This document shows positions 51,799 to 61,085 of a stretch of DNA of 64,000 nt, in pieces. A program made the position numbers and the translations under genes. The notes under the pieces are model-generated. The model saw only the letters and a list, made by a program, of their open reading frames with translations, was not told where the DNA came from and ran no database searches. This DNA comes from Fabrea salina (Eukaryota; Ciliophora; Heterotrichea; Heterotrichida; Fabreidae): positions 186,001 to 250,000 of the forward strand of contig JALIHJ010000010.1 of assembly GCA_022984795.1 (NCBI GenBank). The letters run 5' to 3'. The first letter of the stretch is position 1. Every line of letters begins with the position of its first letter.

Positions 51799-54700
51799 AT
51801 GTTCAGCAGTACTGAGTACACCAAGTTGATCGACTCAAATGAACCCAAAACTCTAGAAAGCTTCATTTCTTACCTTCGAGACTACGAAATGGAGTTTGAC
51901 TGCATTCCTTTTTACACACAAGACATAGTGAACCGAGTAAGTATGACTCCAAACAAGCGGTTTCTGGTAGGAGGCTGCAATTCCGGGTTAATAGTTGTTT
52001 GGGATGTGGCTTTGCAAAGGGTTTTCAGGGAATTTGAAACTACTCAAAGTGTGATTTCTTCTTTGCTTACATCTTTAGACTCACAAATAGTCATTAGTGC
52101 AGGGGACTCCCCAGATATTTGTTTTTGGAGCATCGAAGGCAACTCTGTTTACCCCCTTAAAGAACTAAAAGGCCACACCCAAGGAATCACAGCTTTAGCT
52201 AAGACTTCGGACGAAAAGTTCTTAGTTTCTGGCAGCAAAGACACTACCTTAATTGTTTGGAACTTAGAAGACTCAGAAATCTTTGACGAACTTTTGGGCC
52301 ACGAAGACAACGTAAACTGCGTTGCAATTAGTTATAACAACAAGTACATAGTATCAGGCAGCAGTGACAACACCTTGAAGGTATGGAGCATTGAAACCCT
52401 TTGTGCAAGGGAAGAGGCCACTATCAAAGTCCACAAAGACGAAGTAGAACTTGTAGTCATTATAAAAACTCAAGTAGTGTCTGGAGACAGCTCAGGAGTC
52501 ATCCATATTTGGGACTTAATCAACTTTACACACATACACGAAATAAGTGTGGAGGCTTCTATTCTTTGCATGGCAGTTACCAATGACAACAGGTACTTAG
52601 TAGCAGGGTGTGATGATTGCAGCATAAGGTTTTGGAGTTTCACTCAAATAGGGGAAGACAACGAAGATATTTTTTACGCACACGAGTCAGCAGTAATGGG
52701 AATTTGCGTCAGCTCTGACAATGAGTTTTTAGTCTCGAGTTCAGAAGATGCTTCTGTGAAGATTTGGGCTTTAACCCAGTACCAAGGACACAAACTCAAC
52801 ATTACTGGGTTTAAAGAAAGCATTTACAACATCGACCTTAGTCCTGACGATAACTACTTAGTTACAGCTGGAGAAGACTGCGCTATTGGAATATGGGACG
52901 TAAGGGGGGAACCCGTTTTCCAAAGACAAATAGAAGGACATGAAGACTGGATCAGCAGCGTTAAAATTTCTCCCAACAAAAGGTTCATTGCTTCGGCTTC
53001 TGCGGACTGCACTGTAAGGCTTTGGAGGTACGTTGGAGACTTAGACTCTCCTTTGAAAGTTTTTGAAGGCCACTCGGAACCAATTAACTCTATAGTTTTT
53101 TCTTTGGATTTGAACTACATCATCTCTGCTAGCGATGACTGCACTTTGAGAGTTTGGAGTATTCCTAAAAGGAAACTAGCAAAGGTTCTTGAAGGCCACA
53201 CTAAACCTGTGAACGACGCGATTGTTACTAAGAGGTACATTATCTCAGGCAGTGACGATAAACTAGTTAGGGTTTGGAAACTCAAGAACTACTCTTTTGT
53301 GAAGTCCATTGATGTTATGTACGAAGTCAGTTGTGTTTGCAGCACCCAAAAAGAAAAAGCTCTAGTGGTGGGCACTGATGCAGGAGTTGTCAAGATATGG
53401 GAAAACTGGAAGTTTTCTAGTCAGTACGACGTTAAAATCAAAGCCCACAAAGGAACTGTTACTGTTATGAAACTGTGCTCTGGCGAAGAAAACTTAGTCA
53501 CGGGCAGTGTTGACGGAACTGTGAAGATTTGGCGTTTTCCTACTGAGTCTTTGCTGATTACTTTGGAACTTAGTGAATGCGTGACTTCTTTGACTTTTGG
53601 AAACGAAGAAAGGTACATATACGTATCTTGCAAAAGTTCAATTAAAGTTTACGACAACCCACTTCAGTCTTACTCAGTCACGGTTTATCCACCTGAGTAC
53701 TACTCACTCTTCATAATGTACCTCAAAAGACTCATACTTAGGTCAAGCAACTTCTACGAAGAGTGGTGGAAAGACTACTTAATATTTCCTTACCAAGCTA
53801 ACTTACTTCACATTTCAGTGTTTACTAACCAACTCAACTTGGTCAAAAAAGCTATTAAGCAAGGAGTTCCTTTCATCAAAACTTGTTCCCAAGAAACAGC
53901 ACTCACAATCAGTCTCAAGCGCAACAACATCAAGTGTGCAGACATTTTGGTGAACAAACTTTGCAAGTACATCCTTAAAGAAAAAGAACTTGTGCTCAAC
54001 ACTCTGGAACCTGTTCTGAACCAAATGTTAGTGTCCAACCTTTCTTCTCTACCTACTTTGTTTGACTACTCTTTTCCTGTGTCTTCTCAGAAGTTATTGC
54101 ACTTTGTGTCGCCTAGCAGCAAGTTGCCCATAGCTAAGGTTTCTAAAACCAAAAAAATTGAAGAAAGCAACTTTATTAAGTTAGGTGCAAGGGGAAGTGA
54201 ACTTGTTGAGTACAGAGCAAGTTTGTTAAGAGTGCCTATAGAAGTAGGCAGCCAGTCAAGCATAGACTTTCTTAAGTCTATTACTGCTTGTGAACACTCT
54301 GAAGTCTTTAGAACTAAGTTTGTGCAGTCTATCTTAGCTTACAAGTGGTCACAGGTGTACCACATTTTGCTGATCCAAACTTTTTTTTACTTGATTTTGC
54401 TGATTAGTTTGTCAGCGCACTCTTTGAAAGATTACAGAAGCAATTTAGTGATAGTTTACGTTATTTTAGGACTAAATGTAATTCTGACTCTGCAAGAACT
54501 CATTCAGCTAACTCACTCTCCTTACAATTACATTCGGGACTTGTGGAACTGCTTAGACATCAGCAGAATCATAGTGAACTACGTTTACATCTACTGCATT
54601 CTTTCAGCTTACTCAGGGCACTGGAATCAGGTTTTGCTTTCAGTGCTTACAGCACTGACTTGGACAAGAGCTATAGCTTACTTCCGGATATTTGACAGAA

Positions 54701-55350
54701 CAAGGTACTTGATAAGGATGCTTATAGAGATTATTATAGACATGATTCCTTTTCTGTTTATTTTGTTTATGGCTACTATAGCTTTTAGTTTGATTTTTTA
54801 CATAGTAAACACAGAAGACAAGTCTTTAAACGAGGTGCTTCTGAACACTTACATCTTAAACTACGGAGAGTTCAACACAGACGACTACAACTCAGGGGAG
54901 TGGGTGGTGTTTTTTATAGCTTCAATGTCTAACCCTTTGATTCTGCTAACTATGCTTGTAGCTATAATGGGGGACACTTACGACAAGGTGCAGGAACAAC
55001 AACTAGTTGCAGACTCCAAAGAAATGGCAGAACTTGTACTGGAGGCTGAAGCCCTTCTGTTTTGGAGCAGAAACAAAAACAAAAAGTACTACTTGCAGCT
55101 CTGTGACAACGTTAAACATGAAGTGGACAACCAGTGGATGGGCAGAATCCGAGCTATCAAAAAGTCACTTAAAGAACTCGAAGTTAAAACTAAAAACAAC
55201 GAAAAAAGAGTAATTAGCATGGAAAAAAACATACTGGACAAAGTTGACTTGATTATGAGGAAAAATGAAGAGCTCCAGAGAGGCATTGTTGACCTTAAGA
55301 GCGACATAGCTGAGTTCAGAACTAACAAAAGACTATCTTACAAAGAATAA
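51799..55350 (+). CDS. WD40-ankyrin-six-TM ion channel fusion
   Basis: 1183 aa from MFSSTEYTKLIDS. Residues about 50-620 are WD40 repeats, roughly fourteen, many with GH...D-x-T-x-x-x-W/F (for example GHEDWISSVKISPNKRFIAS), enough for two propellers. Then two ankyrin-like units (LLHISVFTNQLNLVKKAIKQ and TALTISLKRNNIKCADILV), six hydrophobic helices (about 845-1065) with a pore region around LNTYILNYGEFN and final helix SNPLILLTMLVAIMGDTYDKV, and a C-terminal coiled coil (about 1105-1180). The channel part is TRP-like. A cytosolic propeller platform on a cation channel suggests coupling of the gate to a protein complex. Ion and stimulus are unknown. Confidence 0.85.
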   Translation: MFSSTEYTKLIDSNEPKTLESFISYLRDYEMEFDCIPFYTQDIVNRVSMTPNKRFLVGGCNSGLIVVWDVALQRVFREFETTQSVISSLLTSLDSQIVISAGDSPDICFWSIEGNSVYPLKELKGHTQGITALAKTSDEKFLVSGSKDTTLIVWNLEDSEIFDELLGHEDNVNCVAISYNNKYIVSGSSDNTLKVWSIETLCAREEATIKVHKDEVELVVIIKTQVVSGDSSGVIHIWDLINFTHIHEISVEASILCMAVTNDNRYLVAGCDDCSIRFWSFTQIGEDNEDIFYAHESAVMGICVSSDNEFLVSSSEDASVKIWALTQYQGHKLNITGFKESIYNIDLSPDDNYLVTAGEDCAIGIWDVRGEPVFQRQIEGHEDWISSVKISPNKRFIASASADCTVRLWRYVGDLDSPLKVFEGHSEPINSIVFSLDLNYIISASDDCTLRVWSIPKRKLAKVLEGHTKPVNDAIVTKRYIISGSDDKLVRVWKLKNYSFVKSIDVMYEVSCVCSTQKEKALVVGTDAGVVKIWENWKFSSQYDVKIKAHKGTVTVMKLCSGEENLVTGSVDGTVKIWRFPTESLLITLELSECVTSLTFGNEERYIYVSCKSSIKVYDNPLQSYSVTVYPPEYYSLFIMYLKRLILRSSNFYEEWWKDYLIFPYQANLLHISVFTNQLNLVKKAIKQGVPFIKTCSQETALTISLKRNNIKCADILVNKLCKYILKEKELVLNTLEPVLNQMLVSNLSSLPTLFDYSFPVSSQKLLHFVSPSSKLPIAKVSKTKKIEESNFIKLGARGSELVEYRASLLRVPIEVGSQSSIDFLKSITACEHSEVFRTKFVQSILAYKWSQVYHILLIQTFFYLILLISLSAHSLKDYRSNLVIVYVILGLNVILTLQELIQLTHSPYNYIRDLWNCLDISRIIVNYVYIYCILSAYSGHWNQVLLSVLTALTWTRAIAYFRIFDRTRYLIRMLIEIIIDMIPFLFILFMATIAFSLIFYIVNTEDKSLNEVLLNTYILNYGEFNTDDYNSGEWVVFFIASMSNPLILLTMLVAIMGDTYDKVQEQQLVADSKEMAELVLEAEALLFWSRNKNKKYYLQLCDNVKHEVDNQWMGRIRAIKKSLKELEVKTKNNEKRVISMEKNILDKVDLIMRKNEELQRGIVDLKSDIAEFRTNKRLSYKE

Positions 55351-55357
55351 GTTAACT

Positions 55358-55633
55358 TTATTTTCTGTTTGGTCTGTACACACCTTTGAGCCACTGCATG
55401 TCTTCCCGAATGTTGCTGCTGAGCTGGGGTTTGGCGTTTTTAAGGCGAATGGCCGTAGCATTTAGTCTCAAGACTATAGGTTTGTACCCAAATTTGTCCA
55501 CAGCTTTTCTCAAAGAAGTCTGTCTTTGAGGTTGCGGATTCCCGCTGTAGTACTTAACTCGAGTAAGGTAGTCTCCCTCTGCCAAGGGAATCTTTACCTT
55601 TTCTGAGTTCTTTTTAGCTGGTGTTTTGGGCAT
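55358..55633 (-). CDS. Small basic protein resembling DUF5771
   Basis: 91 aa from MPKTPAKKNSEKV; a longer frame overlaps the 3' end of the next gene and is rejected. The body VKIPLAEGDYLTRVKYYS...QTSLRKAVDKFGYKPIVLRLN and KNAKPQLSSNIREDMQWLKG resembles a small domain I remember from iridoviruses, marseilleviruses and some eukaryotes (DUF5771): a leading I-P-L-x-x-G, R-x-x-L-x-K-A-V-x-x-x-G and a terminal D-x-x-W. That family has no known function. Assignment is from memory and weak. The gene lies 7 bp after the RING-type gene on the same strand. Confidence 0.6.
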   Translation of the reverse strand: MPKTPAKKNSEKVKIPLAEGDYLTRVKYYSGNPQPQRQTSLRKAVDKFGYKPIVLRLNATAIRLKNAKPQLSSNIREDMQWLKGVYRPNRK

Positions 55634-55640
55634 ATTATGG

Positions 55641-56984
55641 TTAATTAAGAAGGCAAACATACTTAACCCTTGAAGTGCTATTATAGTAATAGTTTCCTTG
55701 GAATTCGTAGACCGATGGCTCCTCAGGTAGTTCTTTAGGTTCTGTCTTAACAATGTTTCCTGATTCTGATAAAAACTCAAGCACAAAAATTTTTCCTTGG
55801 TTTTTTAGAGAAGTAGGCAAACAAACGTACCCGTATTGGTTCTTTTTAAGTTCTGAGTCAACATCACCTATGGCGTTTGTGAACACTTCAACTTTCTGAC
55901 AGTGAGGGAAATCATGAGAAGTCACTTCAAAAAAGTAGTCCTTCAAACTATTTTTAATGACTTCGATAGTTTGGAGGTTGCAGTTACCTAGAAGTCTGTC
56001 TAAATTCCTAGACACTTCAAAAAACTTTTTGGCGTCAGGCGAGTTGTCTTCAGGGTTGGGCTTTTGTATTCTTTTCTCAGAGAAACTAAGGTCTTCGAGT
56101 TCCTCGAATTCTTCACAAGTAATTCTAGGATGAAAAACTTCGCCACAAGCCAAACATTTCTTGCATTTAACACACACCATATCATCAACAGGTTTTCCTT
56201 CGTTCCATTTTTCACAGCTAATACAAACTACTACTTTCAAAGGGACTCCTGTAAAGTACCCTTTTCTTGCATGGAGAATCTTGATTGCTGAGTCCTTGAA
56301 TTCTGGATCAAGCAAACTTGACTTTTGAATGAACTCTTGGATTTCCTCTATATTGTAGTAGCTATTGCAAGCAGAATGGTTTTCCATGCATGAAAGAAAA
56401 GTGTAACTACCCTGTTTTGAATCAAGGTCCACTTGGATTTCTATATCTTCTTCTGAAATAAATTCAGCTAAGTACTTACCTAAGCAGTTTGCCGAGTAAA
56501 CACTTTTGCAAGGGAACTTAACCTGCTCGTTTGCAGGAATCAACCTATTTTTGAACTTGCAAAGGTCGTAACTGCACTTGCAAGTTATTTTACTAAGGCC
56601 TCTTCTAGTCTCTGCAAACGTTCTGAATTCGTCCATAGTAATAATCTGGAAAAGGTCACTCTCTGCAAACTTAGAAGTTTGTGCAGGACAGGCCGGACAG
56701 TACACTGGAGGGGACTGGCTCGAAAGGTGGGACTCAATATGTTCTCTCAGGCAATCTCTGCAGTAAAGATGGATTGTGCAGCAGGAAAGGCCAATCATGT
56801 TTTCCTTGAGCTTTAAGGACTGCCTGCAACGTGGTCCACTGCAAGGAGCATAGAGTTCTCTGTGAGTGCACGTGAAGTTTAGTTGGTAGCCCAACTGGTG
56901 AAGGTAAACTAAGTGTTGCCAAACACTAGTAGGGTCAAATTGGGAGTTCTTCAGAATATTGGCTAGCTGATCTACGTAATCCAT
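55641..56984 (-). CDS. RING/RBR-like zinc-binding protein
   Basis: 447 aa. Cys/His clusters occur in order: C-T-H...C-S-G-P-R-C (about 39-54), a RING-like set (CCTIHLYCRDCLREHIES then YCPACPAQTSKF, about 68-105), then CKCSYDLCKF and, in the middle, CISCEKW...CVKCKKCLACGEVFHPRITCEEF, which looks like an IBR or RING2 part including C-x-A-C. A ubiquitin-ligase role is likely but the arrangement differs from standard RBR. The C-terminal 130 residues are unknown. No clear HECT-like catalytic Cys context. Confidence 0.72.
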   Translation of the reverse strand: MDYVDQLANILKNSQFDPTSVWQHLVYLHQLGYQLNFTCTHRELYAPCSGPRCRQSLKLKENMIGLSCCTIHLYCRDCLREHIESHLSSQSPPVYCPACPAQTSKFAESDLFQIITMDEFRTFAETRRGLSKITCKCSYDLCKFKNRLIPANEQVKFPCKSVYSANCLGKYLAEFISEEDIEIQVDLDSKQGSYTFLSCMENHSACNSYYNIEEIQEFIQKSSLLDPEFKDSAIKILHARKGYFTGVPLKVVVCISCEKWNEGKPVDDMVCVKCKKCLACGEVFHPRITCEEFEELEDLSFSEKRIQKPNPEDNSPDAKKFFEVSRNLDRLLGNCNLQTIEVIKNSLKDYFFEVTSHDFPHCQKVEVFTNAIGDVDSELKKNQYGYVCLPTSLKNQGKIFVLEFLSESGNIVKTEPKELPEEPSVYEFQGNYYYNSTSRVKYVCLLN

Positions 56985-57012
56985 TTATCTATATTAACTA
57001 ACAGCAATTAGC

Positions 57013-57387
57013 TTACTCAAAGTAACTTCCAAAAACCATAACAACAGCAAACAGACTTGCGTTCATGTAAGAACAGGAAGCATAATCGTCAAAGTTAGCG
57101 TTCCACAACGACTTAGAAGTAACCCGGACTCCTTGTCCTTTATTTTCGCCCACAAAAGTCTGCACGATGATTTTGTAGCGAGGAATTTTAAGTGACTTGC
57201 AACGCATTTTGACGACGTTACTAATGTCGAGAGCAAGGGCTTGTGCGTTTTTGTCGTCGTAAGTTTGGTTTTCTAGTTTTTCGTTGAGGACTTCGTTGAC
57301 GATTTTCTTAACTTGGGCTGGGTAGAACCTTTCTTCCTCCTTGGGCTCTGTGCGGTAAGCTGAACCAAATACAGGGTTATCTGCCAT
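57013..57387 (-). CDS. Tctex1-domain dynein light chain (TCTEX1D2/DYNLT2B-like)
   Basis: 124 aa, whole Tctex1 domain: FYPAQVKKIVNEVLNEKLEN, RYKIIVQTFVGENKGQGVRV, SLWNANFDDYASCSYMNASL and the end FAVVMVFGSYFE. These match the DYNLT2B/TCTEX1D2 group, a light chain of cytoplasmic dynein 2 for retrograde intraflagellar transport and of axonemal dyneins. A ciliate needs several such chains. Close packing with the RbfA-like gene (12 bp upstream). Confidence 0.92.
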   Translation of the reverse strand: MADNPVFGSAYRTEPKEEERFYPAQVKKIVNEVLNEKLENQTYDDKNAQALALDISNVVKMRCKSLKIPRYKIIVQTFVGENKGQGVRVTSKSLWNANFDDYASCSYMNASLFAVVMVFGSYFE

Positions 57388-57399
57388 GCTTTAAAATTA

Positions 57400-58566
57400 T
57401 TATTTTTTCTTGTAGCGCTTTTTCTTGGGTTTTTTGGGCGGAAGCACAGGGTTAGTTACTAGCTCTATTTCTTCGGGTTCAGCAGTTGAAAGGAAGTCTC
57501 CTATTTTTTGTAGGCTTTCTGGACCTCTGGTGTACTGTTCAGAGGTGTCTCCTAGTCTGTAGTAGATAAACCTAAGTTCAGGGGCGTATTTAAGTCCTAC
57601 TTCTTGGACTAACTTTCCTCTGAAGTAAGGAATGCTGTGTGTTAGTTTCCTTTTGATCATTTCGTTGCGTCTGTTGATTTCTTCTTCGTCGTTTTGAACC
57701 ATCAAGTCCGGAAAAAACCCTTCAAAAAAAGCATGGACCAAGGACATGCTTCTGTTGACTTCAACTTTGTGGATCTGGATGTAGCCTCCTTCTAAGATTT
57801 CTTCCCGAAGCACTTGCTTGTTTTTTTTCATCAAGTCAGAAAGACCTTTTTGTATGTTCTTTTTTGCAGTTTCTAAGTACACGTCAACTGTTTTTGGCTT
57901 TTCAGTTTTTATGGAAAATTCTTTGTATGCGTCGCGGATGGTTCTTTTTTGCTGGACTTTTTCTAGTTCCTTTCTGGCTTTTCTGATTAGGGCGTTTTCT
58001 TTTTGGATCTTTTGGTAGAAGTGCTTTTTGTCGCCTTCACTTAGACCAGAAATCATGTCTTGGAAGTTAGGGTGTTTTTCAGGTTCTTCGTCCTCTTCTT
58101 CTTCGCCAGAAGAACTGTCTACTCCTTTGGACTTTCTGATGTCTTTTCTGATGACTTCTCTTAGTTTGGAGCGTTCTTCCGCGATATGAGAAGCCACTTC
58201 AGTTTGTTTTATTTGGTAAGAAATTCTTTCGCGGTCTTCTTTTGGAATGTTTATAGAGCCCATTTCTATGTCTTCTTGTGTGAGTTGGGGTTGAATAGGG
58301 GGTTTGGGGGGTTTTTCTTCTTCTAGGTCCTCTAAACCTTCGAATAGTTTTTCTGGGGGCATGACTTTGTCGATGTACTTGTCTGCTCCTTTTTCTTTTA
58401 AGTTTTTATAAATTCTCAGAGTTTCTTCGTTCATGTCCTTTTTGCTGATGCCTGCTTTTCGGAGTTCTTTGGGAAACTCGACTTTGGGCTTGGGCTTAAC
58501 TCCAAAAGGAAGTTTATCTGGCTTATTAACTTTCCTTGCAAAGCTTCTAGCTACTTTAAACAACAT
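57400..58566 (-). CDS. Mitochondrial RbfA-like ribosome-binding factor
   Basis: 388 aa from MLFKVARSFARKVNKPDK, a basic amphipathic presequence typical of mitochondrial import; the alternative ATG at 58617 overlaps the thiolase gene. The middle is charged and low-complexity. The C-terminal domain (about 270-355: IQIHKVEVNRSMSLVHAFFE, RGKLVQEVGLKYAPELRFIY) fits RbfA, including the KYxPELRF signature. RbfA assists small-subunit rRNA maturation, here presumably in mitochondria. The long charged N-terminal extension is not found in bacterial RbfA. A very basic tail (PPKKPKKKRYKKK) ends it. Confidence 0.72.
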   Translation of the reverse strand: MLFKVARSFARKVNKPDKLPFGVKPKPKVEFPKELRKAGISKKDMNEETLRIYKNLKEKGADKYIDKVMPPEKLFEGLEDLEEEKPPKPPIQPQLTQEDIEMGSINIPKEDRERISYQIKQTEVASHIAEERSKLREVIRKDIRKSKGVDSSSGEEEEDEEPEKHPNFQDMISGLSEGDKKHFYQKIQKENALIRKARKELEKVQQKRTIRDAYKEFSIKTEKPKTVDVYLETAKKNIQKGLSDLMKKNKQVLREEILEGGYIQIHKVEVNRSMSLVHAFFEGFFPDLMVQNDEEEINRRNEMIKRKLTHSIPYFRGKLVQEVGLKYAPELRFIYYRLGDTSEQYTRGPESLQKIGDFLSTAEPEEIELVTNPVLPPKKPKKKRYKKK

Positions 58567-58573
58567 CCAATTA

Positions 58574-59815
58574 ATGACGTATAATATGGAACCTGCCAAG
58601 AAGAGACTTGAGAACATCAAAAGCCACTTAACTCCTAACCTTCCAGAAGTAGTTATCTGTGCTGCTTACAGAACTCCTTTGACCAAGGCCAAAAGAGGTC
58701 AACTCAAGGACACCACCCTTGAGGAGATGCTGGCTCAGGTTTACTCCCACATTTTGAAGACCACCAAAGTTGACCCCAGCCAAATCGGCGAAGTAGTTAT
58801 GGGAAACGTTCTCAAAGCAGGTGCTGCAGGAATGTCTCTAAGAATGGTCCAAGCAATGGCAGGAGTGCCTGAAGAAGTTCCTTGCTTTGCTTTGAACAGG
58901 ATGTGTGCTTCTGGACTCCAAGCTTGTTCCAGCGTAGCCAATGCCATTAGGTCTGGAGAGATCCAACTAGGCTTAGCAGGCGGGGCTGAAAGCATGTCTA
59001 TGTACGACATGAACGGTGCAGTCCAGCCTCCCTTGCCCGAAAGGGGCTTTGAAATAGAGCAAGCCTCCAACACTGTGTTGCCCATGGGAATCACTTCAGA
59101 CAACGTTGTGAGGAAGTTCAACGTTTCCAGGGAGAAAATGGACCAAATGGCTGCGGAAAGTCACCAAAAAGCTCTTTATGCCCAAGAAAATGGCCTTTTT
59201 GACGAGGAGATCGTGCCTATTGAAACCCAAATAGTTAACAAAGAAGGTGAGAAACAAAAAATAGTAGTTACTAAAGATGACGGAATTCGAAAAGGCACTA
59301 CTATGCAGACACTAGGAAAACTCAGACCTGCCTTTGGTAAGAACGGAGGAACAACCGCTGGAAACAGTTCCCAAGTCACTGACGGAGCCGCAGTAGTTCT
59401 GCTTGCAAACAGAAAAACTGCAGAAGAACTCAACCTTCCAATTCTGGCGAGATGGGTCACCTTTGCTGCCGTAGGTGTGCCAGCTGACATCATGGGAGTG
59501 GGCCCAGCTTACGCAATTCCCAAGGCTCTGGCCCAAGCCGGCCTTACAGTGGAAGACATCGACGTGTTTGAAATCAATGAAGCTTTTGCAAGCCAAGCTA
59601 CTTACTGCGTGGAAAAACTAGGAATTAGCAAGGAAAAGCTCAACCCCAAAGGAGGAGCTATTGCCTTGGGACACCCACTAGGATGCACAGGGGCTAGGCT
59701 GATTTCAACTCTTTTGCCTGAGCTCAGAAGAAGGAAGGCCCGTTATGGGGTTGTGAGTATGTGCATTGGAAGCGGAATGGGCGCTGCTGCTGTGGTGGAG
59801 AACCTAGTACGTTAA
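58574..59815 (+). CDS. Acetyl-CoA C-acetyltransferase (thiolase)
   Basis: 413 aa from MTYNMEPAKKRL; the ATG at 58586 is equally possible and a still longer frame overlaps the RbfA gene. Thiolase landmarks are complete: FALNRMCASGLQACSSV with the acyl-enzyme Cys, NEAFASQATYCVEK, GGAIALGHPLGCTGARL (His) and SMCIGSGMGAAAV with the second Cys. It condenses two acetyl-CoA to acetoacetyl-CoA or the reverse, feeding mevalonate or ketone metabolism. No targeting signal is seen, so likely cytosolic. Codon use is biased toward C/G-ending codons, as in other highly expressed genes here. Confidence 0.95.
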   Translation: MTYNMEPAKKRLENIKSHLTPNLPEVVICAAYRTPLTKAKRGQLKDTTLEEMLAQVYSHILKTTKVDPSQIGEVVMGNVLKAGAAGMSLRMVQAMAGVPEEVPCFALNRMCASGLQACSSVANAIRSGEIQLGLAGGAESMSMYDMNGAVQPPLPERGFEIEQASNTVLPMGITSDNVVRKFNVSREKMDQMAAESHQKALYAQENGLFDEEIVPIETQIVNKEGEKQKIVVTKDDGIRKGTTMQTLGKLRPAFGKNGGTTAGNSSQVTDGAAVVLLANRKTAEELNLPILARWVTFAAVGVPADIMGVGPAYAIPKALAQAGLTVEDIDVFEINEAFASQATYCVEKLGISKEKLNPKGGAIALGHPLGCTGARLISTLLPELRRRKARYGVVSMCIGSGMGAAAVVENLVR

Positions 59816-59898
59816 GTAAGGCTAATAACAAAGAAGTCTTAAAATCAGTTGTCAGAAAACTTAAGAGGCCATGATTGAGTTTCCATTATAATTAGATA
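59816..59898. promoter_or_regulatory. 83-bp region upstream of eIF4A
   Basis: A/T-rich, no ORF. It contains the 3' end region of the thiolase gene and probably the eIF4A promoter, with TTCCATTATAATTAGATA directly before the start. Confidence 0.4.
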
Positions 59899-61074
59899 AT
59901 GGAAGGCGGAGACGATCTGATAATAGAATCTAACTGGGACGAATCCATAGAAAGTTTCGACGACATGGACCTCAAAGAAGGTCTGCTTCGCGGAATTTAC
60001 TCTTATGGTTTCGAAAAACCCTCAGCTATCCAGCAAAAAGGCATCAAGCCAATCATTTTAGCACGCGACACAATTGCCCAGGCACAGTCGGGCACAGGGA
60101 AAACAGCTACTTTCACAGTAGGTTGTCTACAAGTCATAGACACCAGCGTGACCAAATGCCAGGCACTAGTTCTTGCACCCACTCGGGAACTTGCCCAACA
60201 AATCTTCCGTGTATTCAGCCAAATCGGCGAGTACCTACGCCTTAAGTGCCACGCTTGCATTGGAGGTACAGTAGTTAGAGAGGACATTCGCATCCTGGAA
60301 AAAGGTGTACACGTAGTCATCGGGACTCCTGGGAGAGTACACGACATGATCAGTAGGAAGCACCTCGACACATCTAGCCTCAGAATTTTCATTTTGGACG
60401 AGGCTGACGAGATGCTTTCCAGGGGCTTCCAAGAGCAAATCCAAGATATTTTCCAACACTTGCCTGGAAATGTCCAGTGCTGCTTGTTTTCAGCAACAAT
60501 GCCTCCTGAAATACTTAAACTGACTGAACAGTTCATGAGAGAGCCTATCAGAATCCTAGTTAAGAAAGACGAACTCACTTTAGAAGGTATCAAGCAGTAC
60601 TACATTCCTATTGAACACGAAGAATGGAAGTTCCCTACTCTCTCTGACCTTTACGAAAACTTAGACATCGCACAAGCAATTATCTACTCCAACACTCGCA
60701 ACAAGGTAGAGTCTCTTGCCCGTGCTATGACTGAGAAAGATTTCGTTGTCAGCTTTATGCACGGAGAAATGGAACAGGCCCAAAGAGAACTCATCATGAG
60801 GGAATTCAGAACTGGGTCAAGTAGAGTCCTGATCACTACCGATTTGCTTGCAAGAGGAATTGACGTCCAGCAGGTTTCACTTGTAATCAACTACGACTTG
60901 CCAACTAACTTCGAAAACTACCTCCACAGGATTGGAAGAAGCGGAAGGTTCGGAAGGAAAGGAGTTGCTATTAACTTCGTGACTGTGAACGACGCCCAAT
61001 TCATCAGGGAACTTGAACAGCACTACAACACCCAGATCGAAGAAATGCCTGAAGATGTCGCAGGTATCCTTTAA
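59899..61074 (+). CDS. eIF4A-type DEAD-box RNA helicase
   Basis: 391 aa, essentially the bare helicase core: Q motif [43 protein letters not shown] (ILDEADEML), SAT, then [18 protein letters not shown] and [13 protein letters not shown]. eIF4A unwinds mRNA 5' ends in translation initiation; the EJC form eIF4A3 has almost the same core. The short N-terminus and the EEMP ending fit canonical eIF4A, and I do not separate the two with certainty. Highly biased codon use. Confidence 0.95.
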   Translation: MEGGDDLIIESNWDESIESFDDMDLKEGLLRGIYSYGFEKPSAIQQKGIKPIILARDTIAQAQSGTGKTATFTVGCLQVIDTSVTKCQALVLAPTRELAQQIFRVFSQIGEYLRLKCHACIGGTVVREDIRILEKGVHVVIGTPGRVHDMISRKHLDTSSLRIFILDEADEMLSRGFQEQIQDIFQHLPGNVQCCLFSATMPPEILKLTEQFMREPIRILVKKDELTLEGIKQYYIPIEHEEWKFPTLSDLYENLDIAQAIIYSNTRNKVESLARAMTEKDFVVSFMHGEMEQAQRELIMREFRTGSSRVLITTDLLARGIDVQQVSLVINYDLPTNFENYLHRIGRSGRFGRKGVAINFVTVNDAQFIRELEQHYNTQIEEMPEDVAGIL

Positions 61075-61085
61075 AATAATTAAAG

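Noticed and set aside
55634-55786. Longer version of the DUF5771-like protein
   Set aside because: The first 51 residues are an off-frame reading of the RING-type gene's 3' end.
58567-58617. Longer RbfA start with a hydrophobic N-terminus
   Set aside because: It would overlap conserved thiolase coding sequence; the shorter start gives a good mitochondrial presequence.
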